This document shows positions 7,800 to 17,844 of a stretch of DNA of 64,000 nt, piece after piece (the first letter of the stretch is position 1; each line of letters opens with the position of its first letter). The position numbers and the translations under genes are program-made. The notes beneath the pieces are model-generated. The model was given only the letters and a program-made list of their open reading frames with translations. It searched no databases and was not told where the DNA came from. This stretch comes from Sphingobacterium bovisgrunnientis (GTDB lineage: Bacteria; Bacteroidota; Bacteroidia; Sphingobacteriales; Sphingobacteriaceae), in assembly GCF_009829085.1 (NCBI RefSeq), contig NZ_WUQY01000017.1, positions 1-64,000 on the forward strand, in the 5' to 3' direction.

Positions 7800-9608
7800 A
7801 TGAGTTTAAATACACAAACCCTTCAACCGATCATCAACTTTATTTGGACAGTTGCAGACGATGTATTGATTAATAAGTTTCTTGAAAACCAGTACCAAGA
7901 TGTAATACTTCCGATGACGGTTTTGAGACGTTTGGATTTAGCATTGGAAGTAACCAAAGATAAAGTACTGAAGACACACGAAGCATTTAGAGATAAAATA
8001 GATAATTTATCAGGATTGCTTACAAGTGAACAACATGGTACGGGCTTGGCATTTTATAATACCTCTCAGTTTACGATGAAAAAACTGTTGGCAGATCCTA
8101 AAAATATAGATGCTAATTTTTTAGATTATCTGAATGGTTTTTCTGAAAATGTACAAGACATTATCAGCAAATTCAAATTCAGAAATCAATTAGAAACATT
8201 TGAAAGTACAGGCATTACGTTCTCATTACTTGAAAAATTCTGTAATCCAAAAGTAGAATTAAGTCCAGATAAAATATCACCTATGGCAATGGGTTATATG
8301 TTTGAGGATTTAATTCGCAGATTCAACGAGAAAACAAATGCTGCGGCAGGTCGTCACTTTACACCTAGGGAAATCATAGAACTGATGACGCATTTGGTGT
8401 ATCTTCCTGTAAAAGACAAAATTCAACAAGGCACTTTTTTGGTGTATGATCCTTGCGCAGGTTCGGGAGCGATGTTGACACAGTCAAAATTATTTGCAAC
8501 CAATCCCGAAGGAGAAATAAAATCAAAAGCAACTTTCCACTTATATGGTCAAGAAAATACAGGAGAAATGTATGCAACCTGTAAATCGGATATGTTGCTA
8601 AAAAATGAAGACCCTGACAAAATAAAGTTTGGTTCTACACTGAGCGAATACGGATTTGATCCCGATTTGAAATTTAATTTCATGCTGACTAATCCTCCGT
8701 ATGGAACTACTTGGAAACAAGATATAGAAAATTTAAACGTAGGAACAGCAAAGAAAATAAGCATCGTTGATAAACGCTTCAATCTGCCTATCAAAAACTT
8801 CAAAGGCGAATTGGAAGAAACATGTTTGACTTCAAGAAGTAATGATGGTCAGTTGATGTTTATGCTGCATATGCTTTCTAAAATGAAAGACCCGAAAGAC
8901 GGTGGTAGCCGTATTGCTTCCGTTCATAATGGTTCAGCATTGTTTACAGGAGATGCAGGAAGTAGCGAAAGCGGTATTCGTCAATACATACTGGAAAATG
9001 ATTTATTGGAATGCATTATTCAGTTACCAAATGACATGTTTTACAATACAGGTATCACGACCTATATATGGTTATTGACAAATGTAAAAGAAGCTCATCG
9101 AAAAGGTAAAGTACAGTTGATAAGCGCTTCTTCGGATGAATTTTATCAAAAAATGCGAAAAAATTTAGGAGATAAACGAGTACAGTTTAAACCTGAGCAT
9201 ATTCAGACCATTCAGGAAATGTATTTTGCGTTTGAGGAAAACGAATACAGCAGAATTTTCGACAATCAAGATTTTGGATTCTACCAAATAACGGTTCATC
9301 AACCTGAAAAAGATGAGAATGGAAAAAAAATAATCGATAGTAAAGGTAAACCTCGAAGTGACAGTAGTTTAAAAGATATTGAAAATGTTCCCATGAAAGA
9401 TAGCATTCCCGAATATTTTAAAAAGGAGGTATTACCTTTTGCACCTGACGCTTGGTATGACAAAACTAAAATGAAGGTGGGGTATGAAATACCCTTTAGT
9501 AAATATTTTTATCAGTATGAACAGCTAAGATCATTGGATGAAATTGCTTCAGATATTTTACAGTTAGAAAGTGAAACTGACGGATTACTAAAAGAGATTG
9601 TAGAATGA
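7800..9608 (+). CDS. hsdM: Type I restriction-modification methyltransferase subunit
   Basis: 602 residues. An N-terminal helical HsdM domain (IINFIWTVADDVLINKF..YQDVILPMTVLRRLD) is followed by the N6-adenine methylase core: S-adenosylmethionine motif I VYDPCAGSGAML (D217-G223) and catalytic motif IV NPPYG (N298-Y301). It methylates adenines in the bipartite site read by HsdS and forms the M2S methylase and, with HsdR, the restriction complex. It overlaps hsdS by four bases (ATGA), so the operon order is hsdM-hsdS-small gene-hsdR. Length is normal and no frame disruption is present. Confidence 0.95.
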   Translation: MSLNTQTLQPIINFIWTVADDVLINKFLENQYQDVILPMTVLRRLDLALEVTKDKVLKTHEAFRDKIDNLSGLLTSEQHGTGLAFYNTSQFTMKKLLADPKNIDANFLDYLNGFSENVQDIISKFKFRNQLETFESTGITFSLLEKFCNPKVELSPDKISPMAMGYMFEDLIRRFNEKTNAAAGRHFTPREIIELMTHLVYLPVKDKIQQGTFLVYDPCAGSGAMLTQSKLFATNPEGEIKSKATFHLYGQENTGEMYATCKSDMLLKNEDPDKIKFGSTLSEYGFDPDLKFNFMLTNPPYGTTWKQDIENLNVGTAKKISIVDKRFNLPIKNFKGELEETCLTSRSNDGQLMFMLHMLSKMKDPKDGGSRIASVHNGSALFTGDAGSSESGIRQYILENDLLECIIQLPNDMFYNTGITTYIWLLTNVKEAHRKGKVQLISASSDEFYQKMRKNLGDKRVQFKPEHIQTIQEMYFAFEENEYSRIFDNQDFGFYQITVHQPEKDENGKKIIDSKGKPRSDSSLKDIENVPMKDSIPEYFKKEVLPFAPDAWYDKTKMKVGYEIPFSKYFYQYEQLRSLDEIASDILQLESETDGLLKEIVE

Positions 9609-11014
9609 GAATTAAATACAGTTATTACAGAGACAGTAGTATCTCTTGGGCAGGTAGAATCCCCAAACACTGGGAAACCAAGCGTCTTAAACATATTTTT
9701 AGAATTCAAAAACGAATTGTAGGAGAACTGGGGTACAATGTTTTGTCAATCACTCAGCATGGTATAAAAGTGAAAGATATTACCTCTGGAAAAGGACAGC
9801 TTGCTATGGATTACTCTAAATACCAAAGAATCTATACAGGTGAATTTGGAATGAACCATATGGACTTACTTACTGGATATGTTGATATTTCGAAATACGA
9901 TGGGGTTATTAGTCCTGACTACCGTGTTTTTTCTCAAATAGATAATCAATCAGATAAAAATTATATGCTTAGACTTCTGCAGATGTGTTATAAGCAGAAA
10001 ATTTTCTTCGCAGAAGGCCAAGGTGCGGCTCAATTAGGTAGATGGAGAATGCCATCAGACAACTTTAAAAACTTTCTATTCCCTGTCCCTCCAAAACAGG
10101 AACAAACTGCTATTGCTCGTTTTTTAGATTACAAACTGGCAAAAATAAACCGCTTTATCCGAAATAAAAAGCAGCTAATAAAATTATTAAACGAGCAAAA
10201 GGCAGCTATTATTAATAATGCGGTAACTAAAGGTTTGGATCCAAATGTAAAAACTAAACCCAGTGGTATAGAATGGCTGGGGCATATTCCAATACATTGG
10301 GAAGTAAGAAAGTTAAAGTTTGTAGCAAATTGTTTCCCTAGCAATATTGATAAGCATTCAAAGGAAGATGAAAAACAAGTAAGGCTATGTAATTACACAG
10401 ATGTTTATAAAAATGATTACATAACTGATTCTATGGATTTAATGTTGGCAACAGCGACAGATGAGCAAATAGAAAAATTCACCTTATTACAGGGAGATGT
10501 AGTTATTACCAAGGATTCTGAAACTGCAAATGACATCGCCGTTCCAGCTTATGTAAAAGAACCTTTAACTAAAGTCGTATGTGGCTATCATTTAAGTGTT
10601 CTTCGACCAAATGAGAAACTTTATGGAGAATTCCTCTTTAGAGTATTGCAGTGCAAAGAAATCAATATCCAGTTTGAAATACGGTCTAATGGAGTCACAA
10701 GGGTTGGATTGGGTGTATACGATTTGAAAAATGCAAAAGTTCCCTTACCTCCAAGTAATGAACAAAGCCAAATAGTCGAATTTATATTTAATGAGACAGT
10801 TACCATTAACACTACTATTTCCAAAATAGAGAAGGAAATTGCCTTAGTAGAAGAATACAAAACAGCATTAATATCCGAGGCGGTAACGGGTAAAATCGAT
10901 GTGCGAGCATACGTAATTCCTAAACATTCAGAAGAAGAAACGTATGAGGAATTGGAAGAAGAATTAAGTATGGTGGCTGAGGGTGGAGAGAAATATGAAA
11001 TAGTAGAATATTAG
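9605..11014 (+). CDS. hsdS: Type I restriction-modification specificity subunit
   Basis: 469 residues with the two-half layout of HsdS. The first target recognition domain opens with WAGRIPKHWETKRLK and the second with WLGHIPIHWEVRKLK (about residues 222-236). The central conserved helix (KQEQTAIARFLDYKLAKIN..) is mirrored near the C-terminus (SNEQSQIVEFIFNETVTIN..). Each half reads one part of an asymmetric split target that cannot be predicted here. An acidic tail (EEETYEELEEELSMVAEGGE) follows the second repeat. No inverted hsdS fragment or recombinase is present in the window, so there is no sign of specificity switching. Confidence 0.94.
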   Translation: MRIKYSYYRDSSISWAGRIPKHWETKRLKHIFRIQKRIVGELGYNVLSITQHGIKVKDITSGKGQLAMDYSKYQRIYTGEFGMNHMDLLTGYVDISKYDGVISPDYRVFSQIDNQSDKNYMLRLLQMCYKQKIFFAEGQGAAQLGRWRMPSDNFKNFLFPVPPKQEQTAIARFLDYKLAKINRFIRNKKQLIKLLNEQKAAIINNAVTKGLDPNVKTKPSGIEWLGHIPIHWEVRKLKFVANCFPSNIDKHSKEDEKQVRLCNYTDVYKNDYITDSMDLMLATATDEQIEKFTLLQGDVVITKDSETANDIAVPAYVKEPLTKVVCGYHLSVLRPNEKLYGEFLFRVLQCKEINIQFEIRSNGVTRVGLGVYDLKNAKVPLPPSNEQSQIVEFIFNETVTINTTISKIEKEIALVEEYKTALISEAVTGKIDVRAYVIPKHSEEETYEELEEELSMVAEGGEKYEIVEY

Positions 11015-11016
11015 TT

Positions 11017-11370
11017 ATGAGTTTTTTAGCAGATATAAATATTTTAAGCGCAATAGTTGATAAACTTTTACAATACAGCGATAAGCACAAAGTAAGAGTA
11101 AATGATGCGATTACATCAATATCTAAAGCTTGGAGTTATACCTATAATTACTTGAGAAATGAAAATGGTGAGTATGTTGCTAACCAGCAATTATCGGATT
11201 TATGGAACGACGCAGCCTCTAAAACTCGATTAATAGATAGAGAGCTGGCACGGCAACTAAGTGATAAATCAAGATTTTGGATACATCCGGATATGCCAAG
11301 ACAACAAAGAATATTATTACTAACTGAGGTTACGGATGAACTTGAGCGCCTAAATAAGAAATTTGAATAA
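11017..11370 (+). CDS. Small helical protein of unknown function within the hsd operon
   Basis: 117 residues. It starts two bases after the hsdS stop and its own stop overlaps the hsdR start (TAATG), so it is expressed as part of the operon. I do not recognise a family. The sequence looks mostly alpha-helical, rich in charged residues, with no signal peptide and no cysteines (ITSISKAWSYTYNYLRNENG.., then MPRQQRILLLTEVTDELERL). Possible roles are a complex assembly factor or a modulator of restriction; nothing in the sequence decides between them. Confidence 0.75.
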   Translation: MSFLADINILSAIVDKLLQYSDKHKVRVNDAITSISKAWSYTYNYLRNENGEYVANQQLSDLWNDAASKTRLIDRELARQLSDKSRFWIHPDMPRQQRILLLTEVTDELERLNKKFE

Positions 11371-14366
11371 TGAGTAAACAAACAGATACCACCGAAAAAG
11401 GCTTGGAAGCTCACATCTCTCAATATTTGGTTGAACAGAATAAGTATGTGTTACGTGAAAACAAAGCATATGATAATGTCTCTTGTTTAGATAATGAGTT
11501 ACTTTTTCAATTTTTAGAAGCGACTCAACCTAAAGCTATTGCCAAACTTAAAATGTATCATAAAGACCTATATAAGCAGAAGATAATTAAACGCTTAAAT
11601 GACCAAATACAAGCTAAAGGTATTATAGAAGTGCTTCGCAAAGGCATTATAGACGGTTTTACAGATACTAAACTTCGTTTGTTTTACGACAAACCAGTTT
11701 CTGGCTATAATGCTTCTGCCAACGCTTTATATGAATCTAACCAGTTTTCTGTTATGCGCCAGGTTTACTTTTCACCAAAGGATAAAAAGTCATTAGATCT
11801 GATGATTTTTATCAATGGTATTCCGGTGATATCATTTGAATTGAAAAATGAACTTACCAAACAAAATGTACAACATGCGATAAAGCAATACAAAAATGAT
11901 CGAGACCCAAATGAGGAACTATTCCGTTTGGGTAGATTAATGGTAAACTTTGCGGTAGATACGGAAGAAGTATGGATGTGTACACAACTTAAAAAAGAGA
12001 AATCTTACTTTTTACCTTTCAATAAAGGATATAATAACGGCGCAGGAAATCCGCCAAATAATGGCATCAAAACCGATTATCTATGGAAAGAAATTTTAAC
12101 AAAAGCTAATCTTACAGATATTGTTCAGAACTTCTGTCAATTGATAACAGAAGAAAAGGAATATTTGGACGAAAAAGGAAAAATCAAGACTCGAAAAGAG
12201 AAGAAAATGATTTTTCCACGCTATCATCAATTACTTGCAGTGCGTAATTTATTAGCCGATGCGCAAATAAATGGTTCAGGCCAAAAATATTTAATTCAAC
12301 ATTCGGCAGGATCTGGTAAATCAAATTCGATTTCTTGGTTGGCACATCAATTGGTTGGTTTACATGATAAAACAGGAACTGATAATATTTTTGATACGGT
12401 AGTTGTAGTTACCGATAGAAGGGTTTTGGATGCCCAAATTCGAAACAACATTAAGCAGTTTCAACAAGTAAACGGAGTGGTTGAAGCTATTACTGAAGGG
12501 AGTAAGCAACTAAAAGAAGCGTTGGAAGAAGGGAAAAAGATCATCATTACCACTATCCAAAAATTCCCTCATATTGTTGAAGAAATTGGTGACTTGCCTG
12601 GTGCTAACTTTGCTATTATTATTGACGAAGCTCACAGCAGTTTGAGTGGACAAATGGCAAGAAAACTAAACGAGGCTTTGGCAAAGCCAAATGAAGACGA
12701 TGAAATAAAAACCGATGATTATGATACTGTAACAGGTGAAGATTTAATAACAGATTTGATTAAGTCAAGAAAGTTATTGCCAAATGCCAGTTATTTTGCT
12801 TTTACAGCAACACCTAAAAACAAAACCTTAGAGTTGTTTGGTGTTCCATTTACAGAAGGCGATAAAACCAAGTTTAGAGCATTTCATTTGTACTCAATGA
12901 AACAAGCTATTGAAGAAGGTTTTATTATGGATGTATTACAGAATTATACGACCTACCAAAGCTATTATGCGTTACTCAAAAAGATTGAAGACGACCCTGA
13001 ATATGACAAACTAAATGCTCAAAAGAAATTAAAAGCTTATGTAGAAAGTCACGATCATGCCATTAAGAAAAAAGCTATTCTAATCATTAGCCATTTTATA
13101 GAGAATGTTGTAAAGAAAAAGCGAATGGGTGGTTTTGCAAAAGCGATGCTGGTAACCAGCAGCAGAGCTAACGCAGTAAAGTATAAACGAGCATTTGATG
13201 ATTATTTGACTAAAATAAATAGCCCTTACAAAGCGATTGTCGCATTTTCAGGAGAAATAGAGGGAGAAACTGAAGCCAGCTTAAATGGATTCTCAAGTGC
13301 AAGTATTCCTTCTGAATTTGAGAAAAATGACTACCGTTTTTTATTGGTCGCTAATAAATTTCAAACAGGTTTTGATCAACCGCTTTTGCATACAATGTAT
13401 GTAGATAAAAAATTGGGGGGTGTCAATGCCGTGCAAACACTTTCAAGGCTAAACAGAAGTCATCCCTTAAAGAAAGAAACATTTGTTTTAGACTTTGCAA
13501 ATACAGCGGAAGATATTGAAAAAGCATTTAAACCTTATTTTGAAAGTACCATTTTAGGTGAGGCAACTGATCCGAATAAATTATTCGATCTGCAAGATGC
13601 TTTGGATAATTTTCAAGTTTATACGAGAGAACAGGTAATTGAATTTTCGAATAAAATATTAGAAAATGTTTCTGTAGATCAGTTACATGCAATGCTTGAT
13701 AGTTCTAGTACAATATTTAGAAACGATTTAGAAGAAGAACAGCAAACCGATTTTAGAGCAAAGGTTAAAACCTATGTTCGTTTATATATTTTTCTTTCTC
13801 AGATTGTCCCTTTTGAAAATCCATATTTAGAAAGACTTTATATTTTTCTAAACCATCTACAAAATAAATTAGGAGGTGAAACGTCTACTGATTTGGCACA
13901 AGGGATATTAGACAATATAGATATGGATAGCTATCGTTTGCAATTGGAAGCAACGACAAATATTGCAATGGAACAAGGTGAGGATTTAAAACCAATTCCT
14001 ACTGATATGAGAGGTGGTAGTTCTGAAGCTGATATTGATCGACTTTCAAATATATTACAAACGTTCAATGATCGTTATGGAACACAATTTGAAGATGCGG
14101 ACAAAGTACGTCAAATGGCAGAAAACATTGCTAGTGATGTAGCTAAGAACAAAGAGCTAATAAGCTCAATTCAGCATTCAGATGACCAAAATGCACGAAT
14201 TACCAGCGATAAAGTTGTAGGAGAAGAATTGTTAAAGCATATAACCACCAACTTTGATCTTTATAAGCTTTATTCCGATAACAAGGATTTTAAAGAGGAT
14301 TTTTCTGCTATGATGTTCGGTGTAGTGAAAGAACTGATCAATAGAGGAATTAATGCACACAAGTAG
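11370..14366 (+). CDS. hsdR: Type I restriction endonuclease/translocase subunit
   Basis: 998 residues. The N-terminal PD-(D/E)XK nuclease has D143 (SLDLMIF) and E157-x-K159 (SFELKNE). The motor has Walker A HSAGSGKS (K317), motif II IIIDEAH (D419-H422), motif III FTATP and a late superfamily 2 motif with QTLSRLNR. HsdR translocates DNA past unmethylated HsdS sites and cuts at a distance. The length and C-terminal helical domain are normal. It starts inside the stop of the small upstream gene (TAATG). The next gene begins 34 nt downstream on the same strand, so read-through into the GHKL/PRTase-like pair is likely. Confidence 0.95.
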   Translation: MSKQTDTTEKGLEAHISQYLVEQNKYVLRENKAYDNVSCLDNELLFQFLEATQPKAIAKLKMYHKDLYKQKIIKRLNDQIQAKGIIEVLRKGIIDGFTDTKLRLFYDKPVSGYNASANALYESNQFSVMRQVYFSPKDKKSLDLMIFINGIPVISFELKNELTKQNVQHAIKQYKNDRDPNEELFRLGRLMVNFAVDTEEVWMCTQLKKEKSYFLPFNKGYNNGAGNPPNNGIKTDYLWKEILTKANLTDIVQNFCQLITEEKEYLDEKGKIKTRKEKKMIFPRYHQLLAVRNLLADAQINGSGQKYLIQHSAGSGKSNSISWLAHQLVGLHDKTGTDNIFDTVVVVTDRRVLDAQIRNNIKQFQQVNGVVEAITEGSKQLKEALEEGKKIIITTIQKFPHIVEEIGDLPGANFAIIIDEAHSSLSGQMARKLNEALAKPNEDDEIKTDDYDTVTGEDLITDLIKSRKLLPNASYFAFTATPKNKTLELFGVPFTEGDKTKFRAFHLYSMKQAIEEGFIMDVLQNYTTYQSYYALLKKIEDDPEYDKLNAQKKLKAYVESHDHAIKKKAILIISHFIENVVKKKRMGGFAKAMLVTSSRANAVKYKRAFDDYLTKINSPYKAIVAFSGEIEGETEASLNGFSSASIPSEFEKNDYRFLLVANKFQTGFDQPLLHTMYVDKKLGGVNAVQTLSRLNRSHPLKKETFVLDFANTAEDIEKAFKPYFESTILGEATDPNKLFDLQDALDNFQVYTREQVIEFSNKILENVSVDQLHAMLDSSSTIFRNDLEEEQQTDFRAKVKTYVRLYIFLSQIVPFENPYLERLYIFLNHLQNKLGGETSTDLAQGILDNIDMDSYRLQLEATTNIAMEQGEDLKPIPTDMRGGSSEADIDRLSNILQTFNDRYGTQFEDADKVRQMAENIASDVAKNKELISSIQHSDDQNARITSDKVVGEELLKHITTNFDLYKLYSDNKDFKEDFSAMMFGVVKELINRGINAHK

Positions 14367-14400
14367 AATGTGTAGTTAAGTATCATATAATTGGAAATCA

Positions 14401-15579
14401 ATGACTGAAATATCAATACCTAAAAATATCACTCCTGGCAAAATCGAGAATTTATGTAGGAAATATATAAATAATCAGGAGTTGGATGATATAACATTAA
14501 AATTACCGAGTTCGATAGATAAATACACGTATGGTTTACTAGGGGATTTATTAAAATTTATTATAACATTAAACACAAAATCTAACATCAAAGCTGTCAT
14601 TCTAGACGATGAAGCTTCGAGTATCGATAGCTTCTATGATCATGAGTATGCGTATCCAATTATATCGTTATTATGGAATAAAGTTACGTTCACTGACAAA
14701 AATAGTATTAATATCAAGGGAGTTCTTAGGGAGAAGCAAAATGAATACTTTGTAAAAATGAATTCGTTGTCAAGATTGAAAGGCACTAAATACATCTTCA
14801 CAAACACAGATCATTTACCACAAAGTAAGGGCTTAATAAAGTTGTTTGAAAATCAAAATGGGTTTAACGACGATGAAAATCAGATTAAAGAAAATATTAA
14901 GAAGATTTTTGATGAGTATATTTTGACATTTAACAAAAATAATCAAAGGGAGTTTGAAAGTATTCTTGATGACATTGGTGCGATAGTTTACGAATTGACT
15001 AAAAACACCTATGAATGGGGCAGAACAGATGAGAAAATGATTGAAATTTCTGAAAGTATTCGTGGTGTTTATTTTAGGTTTCATAAAAATAAGATTGATA
15101 CTATTCTAAATGAATATGAGGGTACTGCTATTCAATCTTTTTTCAAACATCCATTTATTGAACAGAACTGTTTAAATAATCTTAAACAGGTTTACTATTT
15201 AGAAATTTTAGTATTTGATTCTGGTGTAGGTTTTATTGATAAGTTTTATCAAAAAGAAAATTGTACAGATCTTGAAATTATTAAGAAGTGTCTTATTAAG
15301 AATCAAACCTCTTCAAATTCAAACTTAAGGTCTAAAAAAGGTATGGGACTTGATCGAATTTTAAATATACTTAACAAAAAGGGGTTTGTAAAAATACTTA
15401 CCGATAAATATTCCGTGTTTAGGGATCTTATAAAAGATAACTACAAACCAATTGATATAGATAAACTAGATGATTTAAAGCTTGAAGACTGGAATAACAA
15501 TAGCTTTCACACGGATAATGTTGCCAAATCACAAGGTTCTTATATCAGTATTTTATATCCTTTTAAAAGCAATCAGTAA
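14401..15579 (+). CDS. GHKL-type ATPase domain protein of an unassigned two-gene module
   Basis: 392 residues. The C-terminal half carries the Bergerat fold motifs of GHKL ATPases (HSP90, gyrase B, histidine kinases, MutL): N box IVYELTKNTYEWG (E198, N202), G1 box VFDSGVGF (D273, G275, G277), G2 box SKKGMGLDRI (G314, G316) and a closing strand GSYISILYPF (379-388). The first 150 residues show no motif I know. No phosphoacceptor histidine helix, receiver or transmembrane segment is visible, so it is probably not a classical sensor kinase. It overlaps the next gene by one base (TAATG), so the pair should act together. No HSP90, MutL or topoisomerase partner domain is present. Function unknown; a defence role is inferred from position only. 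Confidence 0.7.
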   Translation: MTEISIPKNITPGKIENLCRKYINNQELDDITLKLPSSIDKYTYGLLGDLLKFIITLNTKSNIKAVILDDEASSIDSFYDHEYAYPIISLLWNKVTFTDKNSINIKGVLREKQNEYFVKMNSLSRLKGTKYIFTNTDHLPQSKGLIKLFENQNGFNDDENQIKENIKKIFDEYILTFNKNNQREFESILDDIGAIVYELTKNTYEWGRTDEKMIEISESIRGVYFRFHKNKIDTILNEYEGTAIQSFFKHPFIEQNCLNNLKQVYYLEILVFDSGVGFIDKFYQKENCTDLEIIKKCLIKNQTSSNSNLRSKKGMGLDRILNILNKKGFVKILTDKYSVFRDLIKDNYKPIDIDKLDDLKLEDWNNNSFHTDNVAKSQGSYISILYPFKSNQ

Positions 15580-17840
15580 TGGGGAAGTTTTACATTTATA
15601 ACTCAACGATTGAAGATAAAAAATATAAGAATGCTACAATAATCTTTAATCCAAATATTGAGTTTGACTTTGGGGCTTTGAAAAAAGAGCTAACGGAGCA
15701 TTTTAGACATTTTCATCAAACCAGTGCACTTGTTTTTCTTCACTGTTCAACCAATATTTCAGCTCAAAAAGAAGTTAAGGAAAAACTTGATGATATTTTC
15801 AGAAGTATACCTAGAGTGGAAGAAAATTCACTAAGTGAAAGTCTTTTTTACGGGGCTTACAACCGGAATGAATTTACTTTCTCTAGTAATACAAGTTTTC
15901 TAAAAAAAAATATTAAGGAAATTGTCAATCAAGGATTGTCGAATATTTTTGTTTTAAATGGAGGATTAGTCGAAAGTAGCGGGATTTCTCATCATTATGT
16001 ATTCCCTTCTGGAAAACATTCATCGAAATTTTTAAGGACAGCGAATATATTAGTTCAAAAAAGTGAGATTGATTTCATTGGCTTGAATATTTTGCATCAA
16101 TTTAAAAACCAGACAATTAAGAGTATTTATTGTGATACATTATCAATCAATGTTATAGGGTACTCAATTAACCAATATTTGAAACGTTTTGAAGAATTAA
16201 ATGATATAAATATTCAATCTTTTAAATCTTACGATGGCATTTATAGTAAAGAGACTGTATTTGATAATGATTCTATTTTTTTAATTTCAGCCTCTACTTC
16301 AGGGGGATTGGTACATTATTTAAAGGAAAACCATCCAGAAATAGATTCAAAGGACATTTGTGTTCTATACTATCTTCCAATAGAAAAACCTTCAAACCTT
16401 TCTCTTGAAAGAGTGCTTTGTAATTTAGAACGTAAAGAAAAACTCGGATATGGGTTAAATGTTTATAAACAGTTCAAAGTAGGTGAAAAATGCATGTTTT
16501 GTGAAGATCAATCCACAGCAATTAAGATTGTTGGTGATTCCTTCAGTTTGGATGAACCTATCGTAAATACAAGGAATATTATTGCGAGTAAATATATAAC
16601 AAAGTCCCTAAAAGATTTTGTAGAGGTATTTAAATTTAACGAGATTACTGATACTTCCTTAAAAGTTTCTTTTAGCGAAGATACTATCAATAGGAAGAAA
16701 TACAACTTATATATTGACTACGAGAATATTATTAAAAATATTGAAAATAAGCAATTTGGAAGCCATAAAGATAAGATAGATGCTTTTGTTAATCAGTATG
16801 TACCAGCCTCGTTAAAATATATAATCCATTTAAACGATAAGGGATCAGAGTTATTAGCAAAGTACATTTTAGATAAGACAACTCCCTTCTCTAATAATTC
16901 AATTGAAGTGATTAATCAATCAGAATTAGCGGATAAAAAGATTTCTGAAGACGAATCTGGTTCCATTTTGATTGTAGCTTCTTGTATAACAAATGGTAAA
17001 AACTTACTTTATTTAAGTAGATATTTTAGAAATTACAATAATATCAGACTAATCTATTTTGTAGGAATCAATAGGATTAGCGATTCTGACAAGCATAAAG
17101 AGCTTAAAAGTAATATTAAATTTGGTTTATACGGTGCCGAAAACAGTTCATTTGTCGAGATAGAAACTATTAATTGTGATAATTCGAATATAGCAACTCC
17201 ATGGGAGATAGAGTTAGATCATTTAAAAGGAATTCAGGAAGACATGGATGAAGCGTCTAGTTTTGTAATTGAAAGAATAAAAACTATAACTAGTTTTTCA
17301 AGTAAATCATTGAAAGGTGGCGCACAAAAAATTTTTTATCCTGATATATTAGGGAATGAATTAGAAATACGAAAAAATTCCGCATTCTTTAATGATAATG
17401 ATTATTTTAAAAATGTAACTCAATCGGATGTTTATTTTACAATTTCTTGTGTTTTAAACAATATGAGAAACAACAGAGTTGACGGGCTTTACCAGACTAA
17501 TTTTGTCAAAAATTTACTCGATCCATTTATTTTTAATCGTTTCAACGATGGAATCATTCAAGCAGCAATTCTTAGAGCAGCCAAGCCTGAGGAACTAAAT
17601 TATTCATTTAGTCGAAAGAATTCTGAGGACATGTTGATGCTTTTAAAGACTTTTGCAAAACATAGTGATGAATATCAAGGAGAAGCATTGTTAGAATTTC
17701 TACACGCTGTGGCGATTGGAAAGTTGCGGTTATTTAAAGAGCATTATCGTCTTTTGATTGATGAGCTTAATGAAATTGAAAATGAACACATTAAGAGCTT
17801 GAGTAAGATAATTCTAAAAGTCTACAAGAAGAGTTTATAG
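15579..17840 (+). CDS. Double phosphoribosyltransferase-like protein of an unassigned two-gene module
   Basis: 753 residues, no named family recognised. About residues 138-260 resemble an orotate-type phosphoribosyltransferase: HHYVFPSGKHSSKF (139-151, compare the SGKHS signature), a strand-helix SINVIGYSINQYL, then SIFLISASTSGG (232-243) where the PRPP-binding loop is expected. A second loop-like segment, SILIVASCITNG (462-473), follows a helix KGSELLAKYI. In both, the acidic pair that normally binds the PRPP ribose is absent, so catalysis in the usual way is doubtful. A CxxC (C305, C308) lies between the domains. The C-terminal 200 residues look helical. It is coupled to the GHKL ATPase gene. 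A sensing or nucleotide-consuming role is conceivable but unproven. Confidence 0.6.
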   Translation: MGKFYIYNSTIEDKKYKNATIIFNPNIEFDFGALKKELTEHFRHFHQTSALVFLHCSTNISAQKEVKEKLDDIFRSIPRVEENSLSESLFYGAYNRNEFTFSSNTSFLKKNIKEIVNQGLSNIFVLNGGLVESSGISHHYVFPSGKHSSKFLRTANILVQKSEIDFIGLNILHQFKNQTIKSIYCDTLSINVIGYSINQYLKRFEELNDINIQSFKSYDGIYSKETVFDNDSIFLISASTSGGLVHYLKENHPEIDSKDICVLYYLPIEKPSNLSLERVLCNLERKEKLGYGLNVYKQFKVGEKCMFCEDQSTAIKIVGDSFSLDEPIVNTRNIIASKYITKSLKDFVEVFKFNEITDTSLKVSFSEDTINRKKYNLYIDYENIIKNIENKQFGSHKDKIDAFVNQYVPASLKYIIHLNDKGSELLAKYILDKTTPFSNNSIEVINQSELADKKISEDESGSILIVASCITNGKNLLYLSRYFRNYNNIRLIYFVGINRISDSDKHKELKSNIKFGLYGAENSSFVEIETINCDNSNIATPWEIELDHLKGIQEDMDEASSFVIERIKTITSFSSKSLKGGAQKIFYPDILGNELEIRKNSAFFNDNDYFKNVTQSDVYFTISCVLNNMRNNRVDGLYQTNFVKNLLDPFIFNRFNDGIIQAAILRAAKPEELNYSFSRKNSEDMLMLLKTFAKHSDEYQGEALLEFLHAVAIGKLRLFKEHYRLLIDELNEIENEHIKSLSKIILKVYKKSL

Positions 17841-17844
17841 AAGA

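Noticed and set aside
14401..15579. Histidine kinase
   Set aside because: GHKL boxes are present, but no phosphoacceptor histidine helix, sensor domain or membrane segment precedes them.
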